Of a stretch of DNA of 64,000 bases, positions 33,316 to 41,690 are shown piece after piece. The notes beneath the pieces were generated by a model, which was not told where the DNA came from, ran no database searches, and was given only the letters and a program-made list of their open reading frames with translations. The translations under genes and the position numbers were made by a program. Origin of the DNA: Anoxynatronum sibiricum (GTDB lineage: Bacteria > Bacillota > Clostridia > Peptostreptococcales > Tindalliaceae); the NCBI RefSeq assembly GCF_039414295.1, contig NZ_JBCITM010000011.1, positions 62,001-126,000 of the forward strand, written 5' to 3'. The first letter of the stretch is position 1. Each line of letters opens with the position of its first letter.

Positions 33316-33466
33316 AAAAAAACCTCTTGAAAGGTGCATCAAGAGGTTCGATGGTTGCTCATCTCTCATCTCTTAGGTTCACACCTACAGGAATTAGCAC
33401 CGTGCAGCTTTGCTGCCGGTTGCCGGGCTTCATCGGGCCAGTCCCTCCGCCTGCTCTTTATAAGAG
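33316..33466 (-). promoter_or_regulatory. SAM-I (S-box) riboswitch with terminator, controlling metY-metA
   Basis: On the minus strand the aptamer begins CTCTTATAAAGAGCAGGCGGAGG and shows the conserved S-box blocks GAGGGACTGGCCC, GATGAAGCCCGGCAACC, a GTGCTAATTCC segment and the closing AAGAGATGAG strand (33361-33466). It is followed by a terminator hairpin AACCTCTTG/CAAGAGGTT (33322-33349) with a T run. SAM binding should stabilise the terminator and shut off metY and metA when methionine is plentiful. Confidence 0.96.
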
Positions 33467-33487
33467 TTAACTTATTAAATTGGAACA

Positions 33488-33516
33488 ATACTAACATAGA
33501 TTTATTTCGATGTCAA
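33488..33516 (-). promoter_or_regulatory. Promoter of the metY-metA operon
   Basis: TTGACA (33511-33516) and TAGTAT (33488-33493) on the minus strand are 17 bases apart, about 22 bases before the first base of the riboswitch. Confidence 0.8.
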
Positions 33517-33564
33517 GAAGAACATCGCATTTTTTAGCAAGGCGGAATGATTCTGCCTTGGACT

Positions 33565-33816
33565 CTATGAAAAAAGTGACTCCCATTTCCCCTGACGCTT
33601 GATTGCCATTAAATCATCGCATCCACCAATGAAATTTCCATCAACAAATATTTGTGGTACTGTGCCGCTTCCTGTCTTTTTCTTCAACTCCTGCAATGCT
33701 TCATCATCTCCATCAATAACGATTTTCTCATAGGCAATTCCCTCTCGATCAAGCAACTGCATGGCACGAATGCAATAAGGACAATATGTCCAGCAATAAA
33801 CTTCTACTTTTTTCAT
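33565..33816 (-). CDS. Glutaredoxin (GrxC type)
   Basis: An 83-residue thioredoxin-fold protein with the dithiol active site CPYC at residues 12-15, the cis-proline motif TVPQIF and the glutathione-site GGCDD. The start at 33816 has GAAGGAGAAGATGAA before it; an ATG eight codons upstream lies before the ribosome site. It reduces disulfides with glutathione or a related thiol. It stands alone between the met operon and the ApgM-like pair. Confidence 0.95.
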   Translation of the reverse strand: MKKVEVYCWTYCPYCIRAMQLLDREGIAYEKIVIDGDDEALQELKKKTGSGTVPQIFVDGNFIGGCDDLMAIKRQGKWESLFS

Positions 33817-33943
33817 TTCATCTTCTCCTTCTGTCTTCATTTTAATTTAGCTAAAGAAATCATTTGTTTGGTAGCGGGAAAACCGAATGACTGAAACTTT
33901 GAAAAACACATTTTGCGGAAGGATGCTGTCTGTTGAATGCTGC

Positions 33944-35209
33944 TCATGGCTTCAGCAGTGGTATGTTTGTTTGAATATAGGGTCGCCGTATACCGCCCGG
34001 TCTGAAATTATAAAAGATAGCGCGCTCGGTATAGTTGAGGATCATGGGCATTAAATCACTTCCCGTCAATCTCAGGCTTCCGGTGGCGCAGCTTCGCTCA
34101 CCAAAAAGATTCACATGATCAGGACGCAGTGATGGACCACAGAACATGATGGGAACTGCATCACCCGCATGAATCATTTCACCTGAGCTTGGTGTTGTAT
34201 GATCCCCGGTAACGATGAGCAGGTGCCGTTTTTCCCGGGCTGCTTTGACCAGGTTCTCTAACTGAACATCAATTTCTTCCAATACCCTCACTTTTTCATG
34301 GGGATTTTTGGTGTGGGCTGCTTCATCTGGTTTTTTGGTGTGTACATGCACATAGTCTGCCGAGGCTGACAAGGCTCTTTCAATGGCTTCCCCCATGGAG
34401 TGGTATGATTCGCAGGGCATATTAAACAAGGCTGCGATGCCTTCCATGAGGGTGCTTTGTGCCAGCATCAATCCCTTTAAGCCATTCTGAATTTCAAAAG
34501 ATGGGATGGAGGGCTTCATGCCACACCACTTGGTTAACAGCATGGTGGCCGGCTGCTGATGATGGGTGCGTCGCTTCTGATTCACCGGATGCTCATTTAA
34601 AGCTTGGTACATGAATGCCAGATACTGATTCAGTGCTTGCGAGGTGGCTTCTGCACCCGGGTCAGTGGTTTCAAAGGGGACCACTGCCATCACAGGCCGA
34701 TGAGGATAAAAGGGATCGCTGTCGGAAATATTGCCGTTGATTCCCGTTTTTTTGATTTTCAGGACTCCATGAGGCAGCTGTCCCCGCTGCCAGGTAAAGG
34801 TATACCCATTCACCTTTTCTGGCAGTTTGGAAGCCAATATGTCGGACTCTTCCGCTGACAAAGCTGCCACATTTCTCTCCAGAATTTCATAGCAGTCTTC
34901 TCTGGCTTCCACCCAAGCCCAGGTGGTAACCAGGTATATGGTATCCTCTTCAAGGGAATCTCCCATGGTGAGGGCATGCAGCACTCCTCTGTCAGGAAAG
35001 TCTTTCATATCGTAGCCCAGCATCACAAAATGTGCTGCTTCAGTTCCCAGAGGCACCCCTTGGCGCCATGGAATCATCATGCCGGTTTCAGCCAGTTGGC
35101 AGAGAGCATCCAAATGGGGCGTATGCGCTGCCTCCAAAGGGGTTTTTCCATCTAACGCAGGATGCGGTCTGTCACCTAATCCGTCAAGTAACAGCATGAT
35201 CGTTTTCAC
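33944..35209 (-). CDS. ApgM-like (archaeal-type 2,3-bisphosphoglycerate-independent) phosphomutase homologue
   Basis: A 421-residue alkaline-phosphatase-superfamily protein. Metal-ligand motifs of ApgM are kept: LLLDGLGDRP at the start, HVHTKKPDEAAHTKNP (near residue 295) and VTGDHTTPS with a later histidine in MIHAGDAVPI. The nucleophile region, normally GSD-x-x-H, reads GTEAAHFVMLGYD (near residue 55), so serine is replaced by threonine and aspartate by glutamate. Threonine can act as nucleophile in this superfamily, so the protein may be active on another substrate. Its ATG overlaps the stop of the PP-loop gene by 4 bases. A housekeeping glycolytic role is doubtful. Confidence 0.8.
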   Translation of the reverse strand: MKTIMLLLDGLGDRPHPALDGKTPLEAAHTPHLDALCQLAETGMMIPWRQGVPLGTEAAHFVMLGYDMKDFPDRGVLHALTMGDSLEEDTIYLVTTWAWVEAREDCYEILERNVAALSAEESDILASKLPEKVNGYTFTWQRGQLPHGVLKIKKTGINGNISDSDPFYPHRPVMAVVPFETTDPGAEATSQALNQYLAFMYQALNEHPVNQKRRTHHQQPATMLLTKWCGMKPSIPSFEIQNGLKGLMLAQSTLMEGIAALFNMPCESYHSMGEAIERALSASADYVHVHTKKPDEAAHTKNPHEKVRVLEEIDVQLENLVKAAREKRHLLIVTGDHTTPSSGEMIHAGDAVPIMFCGPSLRPDHVNLFGERSCATGSLRLTGSDLMPMILNYTERAIFYNFRPGGIRRPYIQTNIPLLKP

Positions 35210-36021
35210 AGAATCCCCTCCAATGTGAGCCTTTCAATGACAACTTCTTTCATTTCTGCCAGATTTGCCTGGGGACTTTCCAGCAACAGGTGTCCCAGAT
35301 TTTGGCAAACCGGTTCCAGAAATGTTTCAAGGTACGAAGGAATGAGCTGCTCATTGATGAGCGACTCGCCGCGTTTGTTTCTGTCATTGCCACTGAACAG
35401 GCATTGTGGCTGCGCTTTGCCTTCCTCCCATTGCCATTGGATCAGCGCCTCAATCTCTTTGCCGTTGGTCACCTGTCGCAGCGGAATCAGCAGATCCACT
35501 CCAAAATGGGCCATGATTCGTTGGTAGCTGTCCAAACAAATGCTCAGCTGATTGGCTTTCAATCTGCCATCGTGACTTTCCCGCTCACCTGAAATCACCC
35601 TCCCGCCCAGCCTTTTGGCCAGAGGCATACGCATCAAATGAAAATAGGCATGACACCCGATACACGGTGTGTAAAACCCAAAATGTTGCTGCAGGATAGC
35701 AACAAAGCTGCTGTTTAATACTTGCCACAGGGCCTGATTGCTGAGGTACATCAGAGGTCCGATGGACACCTTTCCCTGATAGCGTGTCATAACCTGCTGG
35801 CGAAGCAAGTTCACATTGGCTTCCAGCACCTCCACCGAGCCGTACTCCACTGGTGCAAAAGTGACCACGGGAAGAATGGAAGTGATTACGCCGTCCTCCA
35901 ACACTTTCAGGATAGCCGCCACTGAATCCCTGCCGGCAAATTCACCAATCACCGTATCTGGCGGGCATTGTTGAATCACCTGCCGCCACTCGTCAGCAGA
36001 GCTGTTCTGTCGTATGATCAT
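35206..36021 (-). CDS. PP-loop / adenine-nucleotide alpha-hydrolase-like protein of unknown function
   Basis: A 271-residue protein. Near the N-terminus VIGEFAGRDSVAAIL resembles the PP-loop (SGGxDS-type) of ATP-pyrophosphatases with the first glycines changed. A CxxC pair (CIGCHAYFH) and a VISGERESHDGRLKANQ segment follow in the middle, as in sulfur-transfer PP-loop proteins where cysteines hold zinc or the iron-sulfur cluster. The ATG at 36021 is behind GAGGTGTGGGAC. It is coupled by a 4-base overlap to the ApgM-like gene. Family identification is tentative; another possibility is a diverged amidotransferase domain. Confidence 0.55.
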   Translation of the reverse strand: MIIRQNSSADEWRQVIQQCPPDTVIGEFAGRDSVAAILKVLEDGVITSILPVVTFAPVEYGSVEVLEANVNLLRQQVMTRYQGKVSIGPLMYLSNQALWQVLNSSFVAILQQHFGFYTPCIGCHAYFHLMRMPLAKRLGGRVISGERESHDGRLKANQLSICLDSYQRIMAHFGVDLLIPLRQVTNGKEIEALIQWQWEEGKAQPQCLFSGNDRNKRGESLINEQLIPSYLETFLEPVCQNLGHLLLESPQANLAEMKEVVIERLTLEGIL

Positions 36022-36119
36022 GTCCCACACCTCACTGTTCCAGGTCAACTGAAATGATTAAACCCCTTTTTGAATGCTTCATCACCTTTGTTTTATTACC
36101 CAAATGAAACCAAAATGCA

Positions 36120-36154
36120 CCAAGCTGCCTTCCTTTTTCTGGAAGGCAGCTTGG
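36120..36154 (-). terminator. Terminator of the iol operon
   Basis: A 14-base exact stem, CCAAGCTGCCTTCC with its complement, around a 7-base loop, 57 bases past the iolE stop. The T tract on the minus strand is poor (GCATTTTGG), so termination may be partial. Confidence 0.75.
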
Positions 36155-36210
36155 TTTAAGGTTTCTGATTTTCAAATGAGTCGATGTCACTTCATTGGAT
36201 GCCAATGATT

Positions 36211-37098
36211 TTACCGACCCAGCTTTTCCCTCAAGAAGCGGCGGGCCATCATAGCATATTCAAGGGGGTCCGCTTTCGCCGGGTCCTGTTCCGCCTCAAC
36301 TACTATCCAGCCGTCATAGCTGCTGTTTTTAATCAGATCGAAAATACCGTCCCAGTTCACCATATCGCCATCTCCGGGGACGGTGAACATGCCATTTTTA
36401 ACCCCCTGAAGAAAGCTCATGTCCTGTTCCTTGACCGTCTCATACACATGTCGCCGAACATCTTTCACATGAATGTGAGCCACTCGGTCAAGATGCTTTT
36501 CCAGCACTGCAACCGGGTCTTCCCCCGCCAACGTCAGGTGTCCTGTATCAAAGAGAAGGAACACCGTCTCAGGATCAGTCATTTCCATCAATTGGTCAAT
36601 TTCTTCCTTTGTTTCGACACCAGTACCGGCATGAGGATGAAAACAAAGTTTCATGCCCTTTGCATGGGCCATTCTGCCCAGTTCATTCAGGCCCTCAGCC
36701 AGATTTTTAAATTGGCGTTCGTCAAGAATGACCTGGTTTTTGAACAGCGGGATGGACTCATCGCCATGAATGGTCACACCACATTCCCCTGCACCCACCA
36801 CCCGGGCGCCCAACCCGTAAGTGTAGTCCAAGTGATTTTGAAATCGCCGAAAAGTGTCTTCATTGTTGAAAACGGTAAACTCCGTACTGAACCACATGTT
36901 GCAAATGGTGATCCCTCGGAGATCGATGGCTTTTTTAATGACTTCGAACTCCTTGGGGTATTTAATACCACCTTCGCTGCCAGTGTAACCCGACAACGCC
37001 ATTTCGCTGAGACACTGCTGGTAGGTCAGTTCTCCCCCCAAACTGGGCAAATCATCATTAGACCAGTTAATCGGTGCACAACCGTATTGTATTTTCAC
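36211..37098 (-). CDS. iolE: Inosose dehydratase
   Basis: A 295-residue TIM-barrel protein of the xylose-isomerase-like fold. It removes water from scyllo-inosose in myo-inositol breakdown. Matches to Bacillus IolE include APINWSNDDLP at the start, FHPHAGTGVETKEEID, LLFDTGHLTLAGEDP, HIHVKDVR and GMFTVPGDG, then IVVEAEQDPAKADPLEYA. The start is GTG at 37098 behind GGAGGGGTATTTT; the GTG five codons earlier lies in the ribosome site. It is the last gene of the iol operon. Confidence 0.93.
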   Translation of the reverse strand: MKIQYGCAPINWSNDDLPSLGGELTYQQCLSEMALSGYTGSEGGIKYPKEFEVIKKAIDLRGITICNMWFSTEFTVFNNEDTFRRFQNHLDYTYGLGARVVGAGECGVTIHGDESIPLFKNQVILDERQFKNLAEGLNELGRMAHAKGMKLCFHPHAGTGVETKEEIDQLMEMTDPETVFLLFDTGHLTLAGEDPVAVLEKHLDRVAHIHVKDVRRHVYETVKEQDMSFLQGVKNGMFTVPGDGDMVNWDGIFDLIKNSSYDGWIVVEAEQDPAKADPLEYAMMARRFLREKLGR

Positions 37099-37206
37099 AA
37101 AATACCCCTCCACCTATTGAAAGACTCGCCTCACTATGATCAGCTTCCTATTCAAGTCAAACGTGTTGCAGTAAAATGTGCCGTTCTTTTATGGGTTTAC
37201 CAGGCT

Positions 37207-38040
37207 TTACCCCTTGAACACATACTCATCCAACAATCGACTGGTGGTTTCTGCCACTTCCTGGGTATCCATCTGCCAATGATGGGCACTGACCAGTTCA
37301 TAGGTCCACCATTCATCATAGCCAGAGGCCTTCACCGCTTGCACCCATTGGGGCACATCGATGTCGCCGTTGCCTGCATAGTGTCCCCTCAGGTCTGTTT
37401 CATCACAAGTAGTTCCTGGCGGGTTTTTCTTGCCATCCCCAAAATGGATGTGGTAAATCAGCCCAGGGTTCATCTTGGCGACTTCATCAGGGGTGGTTTT
37501 GCCGCCATACCACAAGTGCCAGAAGTCGATGACCATGCCAAAATTGTCTCTTTCAACTGCTTCGATCAGCTCCAGACTTTGTGAAAGGGAATGAATGGGG
37601 GACCATGCCACCGGCTCCAGCTGGAATCGAACGCCATAGCGGGCGCCAACATCAGCGATGCGTCGAATGTTTTGGGCTGTCAGGGTTCTGATTTCTTCCC
37701 AGGGGCGACCTTCAAGGGCGCAAAGGGGCACCAGTTGGATACAATCGCATCCCACTTCGTGGGCAAACCGGGAGAGAGATTCGGTCTCAGCCAGCATCCG
37801 ATGAACCGCATCGTCATCTGTTCGCTCCACATGGGCGACATCATTGATGCTGATCATTTGAATATCCCATTTTTCAAGGGCTTCTTTCACTTTTTGCGTG
37901 GACATGCCGGCAGCCAGATAATCGTGCACCTTATCTCCGGCCATTTCAACAGCGCCAAAGCCTGCTTCTTTCGCAATGCGTAAATCTGACAGCAAATTGC
38001 TTTTCCAGATGGATTTCGTGTGAAGTGCTTTTTGGTTCAT
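37207..38040 (-). CDS. Sugar phosphate isomerase/epimerase, probable inosose isomerase
   Basis: A 277-residue xylose-isomerase-like TIM barrel. Metal-ligand residues are suggested by LEPVAW, MVIDFWHLWYGG, HIHFGDG and the final glutamate in WWTYELVSAHHW. In Bacillus the iolI gene of the same fold converts 2-keto-myo-inositol to its 1-keto isomer. Position between iolD and iolE supports an IolI-like job, but a sequence match is not strong enough to be sure. The start ATG has GAGAGGAGTGGGAGC before it. Confidence 0.75.
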   Translation of the reverse strand: MNQKALHTKSIWKSNLLSDLRIAKEAGFGAVEMAGDKVHDYLAAGMSTQKVKEALEKWDIQMISINDVAHVERTDDDAVHRMLAETESLSRFAHEVGCDCIQLVPLCALEGRPWEEIRTLTAQNIRRIADVGARYGVRFQLEPVAWSPIHSLSQSLELIEAVERDNFGMVIDFWHLWYGGKTTPDEVAKMNPGLIYHIHFGDGKKNPPGTTCDETDLRGHYAGNGDIDVPQWVQAVKASGYDEWWTYELVSAHHWQMDTQEVAETTSRLLDEYVFKG

Positions 38041-38076
38041 GCTCCCACTCCTCTCATTTCCATGCTTACTACCGAG

Positions 38077-39942
38077 TTAATACTTTCGCAGTTTTTCTAC
38101 AGCTGTCACCATTCGTTGATGCGCTTCATTAACTGCAGCGTTTTCTGAAACCCCTGGAGTCCCCACACGCCAGAAACTGGCATAGCCTTCTGTCATGGTG
38201 CCTGGAAGAACGTCGATGGCAATCAGGGTGGATACAGGCGATTTCCGACTCATTTCCAGGGCATCTTTCAGCTCTTCTAAAGTCCGCACATGGTAACTTT
38301 GCGCACCATACCCTTCAGCCACCTTGGCAAAATCGATGGGCACGGGACTGCCGGAGAGTGTTCCCGTGTGGGCTTCACGAAACCGAAACTCGGTGCCGTA
38401 GGTATCAATTCCCTGACTGTTTTGCAGTTGTCGAATGCACTGATGCCCATGATTGTCGAAAAGAATCACATTGATTTTTTGACCCTCCTGAAGGCTGGTG
38501 ACCAGATTGGAATGAGCCAGCAAAAAGGCCCCGTCGCCCACTAAGCTGTATACTTCAGCCTCCGGTTCTGCCAGCTTGACACCAAATGCACCAGCAGTCT
38601 CATACCCCATGCAGGAGAAGCCATATTCCAAATGATAGGTACCCGACTGTCGCACCGACCAAATTCGCTCCAAATCAGAAGGCAGGCTGCCGGAGGCTGA
38701 CACCACAATGTCAGAAGGCTGCAGCAGCTGATTCAGCTCCATCAGAACCCGTGTTTGCGACAGACCTTCCGCCGGGTCCAACAGTGCCAATCGATTCAGT
38801 TCTTCCTGCCACTGCTGTTTGGCTTCATTCACTTCGTTATGATAACCGGCCATGTAATTTCTTTCTTTCAGAGCCTGTGTTAAAGCTTCAACGCCTTCTC
38901 TGGCGTCTGCCACAAGGGATAGTGCACCCATTTTCATGGCATCCATGCGGCTGAGATTGATGGAAACCATTGGAATGTCATGGTGCTGAAAACCACCTTT
39001 GGAATGTGTCACGAAATCATTCAGTTTGGTTCCCACGGCGATAATCACATCTGCCTCTTTCATCAGCTGGTTCGCCGACAATGTACCACATATGCCGGCA
39101 CAACCGACGTAGTAGGGATGATCGTCTCGTATTTCCCCTTTGCCGGCCTGGGTTTCAGATACTGGTATACCAAACTCAAGAGACAAGGCTTTTACTGCTT
39201 CGCCGGCATCACTGTAACGCACGCCACCTCCTGATATGATAAATGGCTTCTTTTTCCCGGAAATCAACTCTGCCGCCCGCTGAACAGCATCGTTGGCAGC
39301 AGGTGATCGATCCACATACCAAACCCTTCTGGAAAAAAATTCCACCGGATAATCATACACTTCTCCCTGAACGTCTTGGGGAAGGCACAGGGTGACAGCA
39401 CCTGTTTTTTCCGGGTCAGTCAGCATTCGCATCGCATTGAGGCAGGCACTCATCAATTGTTCCGGGCGGCTGATTCGATCCCAGTATCTGCTGACAGGCT
39501 TAAAGGCATCATTGACACTAATGGTATAGTCGGACTCTACTTCTGCCTGTTGCAGCACAGGATCTGGCTGGCGGTCGGCAAATGTGTCTCCCGGTAATAA
39601 CAGTAGGGGGATCCGGTTGACCGTTGCTGTACCTGCTGCTGTGACCAGATTGAGTGAGCCTGGCCCAATGGACGCGGTGCAGGCATAAATCGCCCGCCTT
39701 TTTTTCTGCTTGGCATAGGCCATGCATGCATGGGCAATATCCTGTTCATTTTTACCCTGAATAAAGGGCATTTTGTCTTTCATTTGTTCCAATGCTTCTC
39801 CCAGACCCACCACATTTCCGTGGCCAAAAATACCCATGAACCCATGAACAAATGGTGTGACTTCACCGTCCACCTGAATCATCTGGTGATGTAAGAAAGT
39901 CACCAACGCCTGGGCTGTCGTTAATCGAATGGTTTTTTTCAT
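38077..39942 (-). CDS. iolD: 3D-(3,5/4)-trihydroxycyclohexane-1,2-dione hydrolase (ThDP-dependent)
   Basis: A 621-residue thiamine diphosphate enzyme that opens the inositol ring. Three domains are seen: Pyr domain (QVDGEVTPFVHGFMGIFGHGNV, with its glutamate near residue 56), central domain (KKPFIISGGGVRYS) and PP domain with the ThDP motif GDGAFL followed by INVILFDNHGHQCI. Length and motifs match Bacillus IolD. The start at 39942 follows AAAGAGGCATCCT. It starts 44 bases after iolB. Confidence 0.95.
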   Translation of the reverse strand: MKKTIRLTTAQALVTFLHHQMIQVDGEVTPFVHGFMGIFGHGNVVGLGEALEQMKDKMPFIQGKNEQDIAHACMAYAKQKKRRAIYACTASIGPGSLNLVTAAGTATVNRIPLLLLPGDTFADRQPDPVLQQAEVESDYTISVNDAFKPVSRYWDRISRPEQLMSACLNAMRMLTDPEKTGAVTLCLPQDVQGEVYDYPVEFFSRRVWYVDRSPAANDAVQRAAELISGKKKPFIISGGGVRYSDAGEAVKALSLEFGIPVSETQAGKGEIRDDHPYYVGCAGICGTLSANQLMKEADVIIAVGTKLNDFVTHSKGGFQHHDIPMVSINLSRMDAMKMGALSLVADAREGVEALTQALKERNYMAGYHNEVNEAKQQWQEELNRLALLDPAEGLSQTRVLMELNQLLQPSDIVVSASGSLPSDLERIWSVRQSGTYHLEYGFSCMGYETAGAFGVKLAEPEAEVYSLVGDGAFLLAHSNLVTSLQEGQKINVILFDNHGHQCIRQLQNSQGIDTYGTEFRFREAHTGTLSGSPVPIDFAKVAEGYGAQSYHVRTLEELKDALEMSRKSPVSTLIAIDVLPGTMTEGYASFWRVGTPGVSENAAVNEAHQRMVTAVEKLRKY

Positions 39943-39986
39943 AGGATGCCTCTTTTCTTTCTCCGGAAAATCTTCGTCAATCCTTA

Positions 39987-40778
39987 TCATTTATCCGGCC
40001 ATATTTTTGCATTCGGTTGTTCCACCCATAAATGTTCCTCTTCAAAGGTGGGGGTGATATACGGGTTATCTTTCAAATGCCTGATTACCCATAAAAAATA
40101 CATGGCATAACCTGGCGCCGACACCTGTGGATGCACTAAATCTGGGGCAATTAAAACAGTATCGTTATTTTCCAGGAGAACTGCCTCATCGCCCAGCTTC
40201 ATAAGACCAAACCCGTTTTCGGGTTGAAGCTTATAAAAATATATCTCTGGCTGTTGGTGGTGATGAGATGGAAACCCTGCCCATTTTCCCGGATAATGAA
40301 CATCTTCCCCAAACATGATATTGGAGTCTGGCGACAGCTCAATATTATGAGCTGTTCGTACAATTCTTGTTCCTGTTTCGTTCATGGTACCTTTACCACG
40401 TACTTCTTTAATGATTTTGCTGTCTGATCGCACCACTGCCTGAAACTTTTTTTCATTTTCTGTACGAATCACTGCCAGTTCGCTGTCTGGTGCCACACCG
40501 ACAATTTTAACAGCTGTACCCGCTGGCACATTCAGGCACCACAGCTCATCGTCCAAAAAAGTGTTGCGAACCACGTGCTCCTGCCGGTTTTCCCATGCAA
40601 TGTTAATTTCCCCATACAGTAAAACAAAAATGCGTTCATAGGGGAGATGATCTGAATAGTATTCTTCTGCAGGAAGTTTTAGAATCCCAAAGTCCATCAT
40701 CATCTCTGAGTGAGCACCGGTCATTTCTGTAATGGCATTATATCCGGGCTCAAAGGGTTGTTGTTGCTTAATTTTCAT
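39987..40778 (-). CDS. iolB: 5-deoxy-glucuronate isomerase
   Basis: A 263-residue bicupin enzyme turning 5-deoxy-glucuronate into 2-deoxy-5-keto-gluconate. Key parts are GYNAITEMTGAHSEMMMDFGILKLP near the start, the cupin metal motif region AGFPSHHHQQPEIYFY with QPENGFGL, and DLVHPQVSAPGYAMYFLWVIRH near the end. Start is ATG at 40778 behind AAAAGAGGTGCTGAAG. It lies 90 bases after iolJ. Confidence 0.95.
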   Translation of the reverse strand: MKIKQQQPFEPGYNAITEMTGAHSEMMMDFGILKLPAEEYYSDHLPYERIFVLLYGEINIAWENRQEHVVRNTFLDDELWCLNVPAGTAVKIVGVAPDSELAVIRTENEKKFQAVVRSDSKIIKEVRGKGTMNETGTRIVRTAHNIELSPDSNIMFGEDVHYPGKWAGFPSHHHQQPEIYFYKLQPENGFGLMKLGDEAVLLENNDTVLIAPDLVHPQVSAPGYAMYFLWVIRHLKDNPYITPTFEEEHLWVEQPNAKIWPDK

Positions 40779-40868
40779 CTTCAGCACCTCTTTTCTTTGA
40801 TACGATGGTGGCAGATAACTGACAAAGAATCTTTAGATCATTAAACAGCCGTTTGCTGATCCATCATC

Positions 40869-41690
40869 CTACTTAAGCTGGCAAATGATTTCATAAGCAA
40901 CTTTTTCGAGCTGTTGAGCCGGTTTTTCAAAAAGGGTCAGACGATCATATACCGCTGGATTCTCTTGAACCGACTGACGAAGCGTTTCTCCAAAAGCACG
41001 TCTCAGGGCTGTGCCTATGTTCACTTTTGCCACTTGATGTTCTTTTATTTTTTTGATGTCAACAGAGCTGATCCCGGAAGCTCCATGTATCACCAGTGGT
41101 ATCTGACAAAGGGACTCAATACTTTCGAGCCTTGTGAAATCAAGTTTGGCCTTTCCTGCGTGTAATCTGTGGATGTTGCCCACCGATACGGCCAGCCAGT
41201 CAGCATGACTCTCCTGACAAAATTGCCATGCTTCTTCTGGCGATGTCATTTCACTGCTGGTTTCACCCAGATCGTCGTATGGCACTGCGCCAACTTCACC
41301 TTCAACAGCAACGCCTTTTTCTCTCGCAAGGCAAACCACCTGATGAGTGTTCGCGATGTTCTCATTCAATGGTAGCTTTGACCCATCGTACATGACTGAT
41401 GAGAATCCATTTTCAATGGCTAATTGAATGCTTTTTAACTCAGTACAATGATCCAGATGAACACCGACAGGTACCCGGGCCTGATTTGCGATGGAACTCA
41501 GCAATGCTCCCCAGTGTCTGATATTCATGACACGCCGGGCATCCCGGTTCACCATCAGCAATATGGGCGCATTGGCTTGTTCTGCTGCTCTGACTATTGC
41601 CAGCGAATCTTCATACCCAAAAACATTGAAACCGGGAACAATTCTTTTTTGGAACGCTGCATGCCGGATATATTCATTGATGTGCTTCAT
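40869..41690 (-). CDS. iolJ: Class II aldolase of the inositol pathway
   Basis: A 273-residue class II fructose-bisphosphate-aldolase-like enzyme. Zinc ligands appear in VHLDHCTEL, EGEVGAV, VSVGNIHRLH and VIHGASGIS. In the iol operon it splits 2-deoxy-5-keto-gluconate-6-phosphate into malonate semialdehyde and dihydroxyacetone phosphate. Its ATG overlaps the iolC stop by 4 bases, with GGTGGAGGATATAAC as ribosome site. The assignment as IolJ rather than general Fba rests on the operon. Confidence 0.9.
   Translation of the reverse strand: MKHINEYIRHAAFQKRIVPGFNVFGYEDSLAIVRAAEQANAPILLMVNRDARRVMNIRHWGALLSSIANQARVPVGVHLDHCTELKSIQLAIENGFSSVMYDGSKLPLNENIANTHQVVCLAREKGVAVEGEVGAVPYDDLGETSSEMTSPEEAWQFCQESHADWLAVSVGNIHRLHAGKAKLDFTRLESIESLCQIPLVIHGASGISSVDIKKIKEHQVAKVNIGTALRRAFGETLRQSVQENPAVYDRLTLFEKPAQQLEKVAYEIICQLK

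Noticed and set aside
33530..33556. Hairpin CAAGGC/GCCTTG after the glutaredoxin gene as a terminator
   Set aside because: The T run lies before, not after, the stem on the glutaredoxin strand; the pairing is also broken by mismatches.
36184..37584. A 466-codon open frame on the plus strand across iolE and the isomerase gene
   Set aside because: It lies opposite two well-matched iol genes, has no ribosome site and its residues show no family pattern; it is the antisense shadow of GC-skewed codons.
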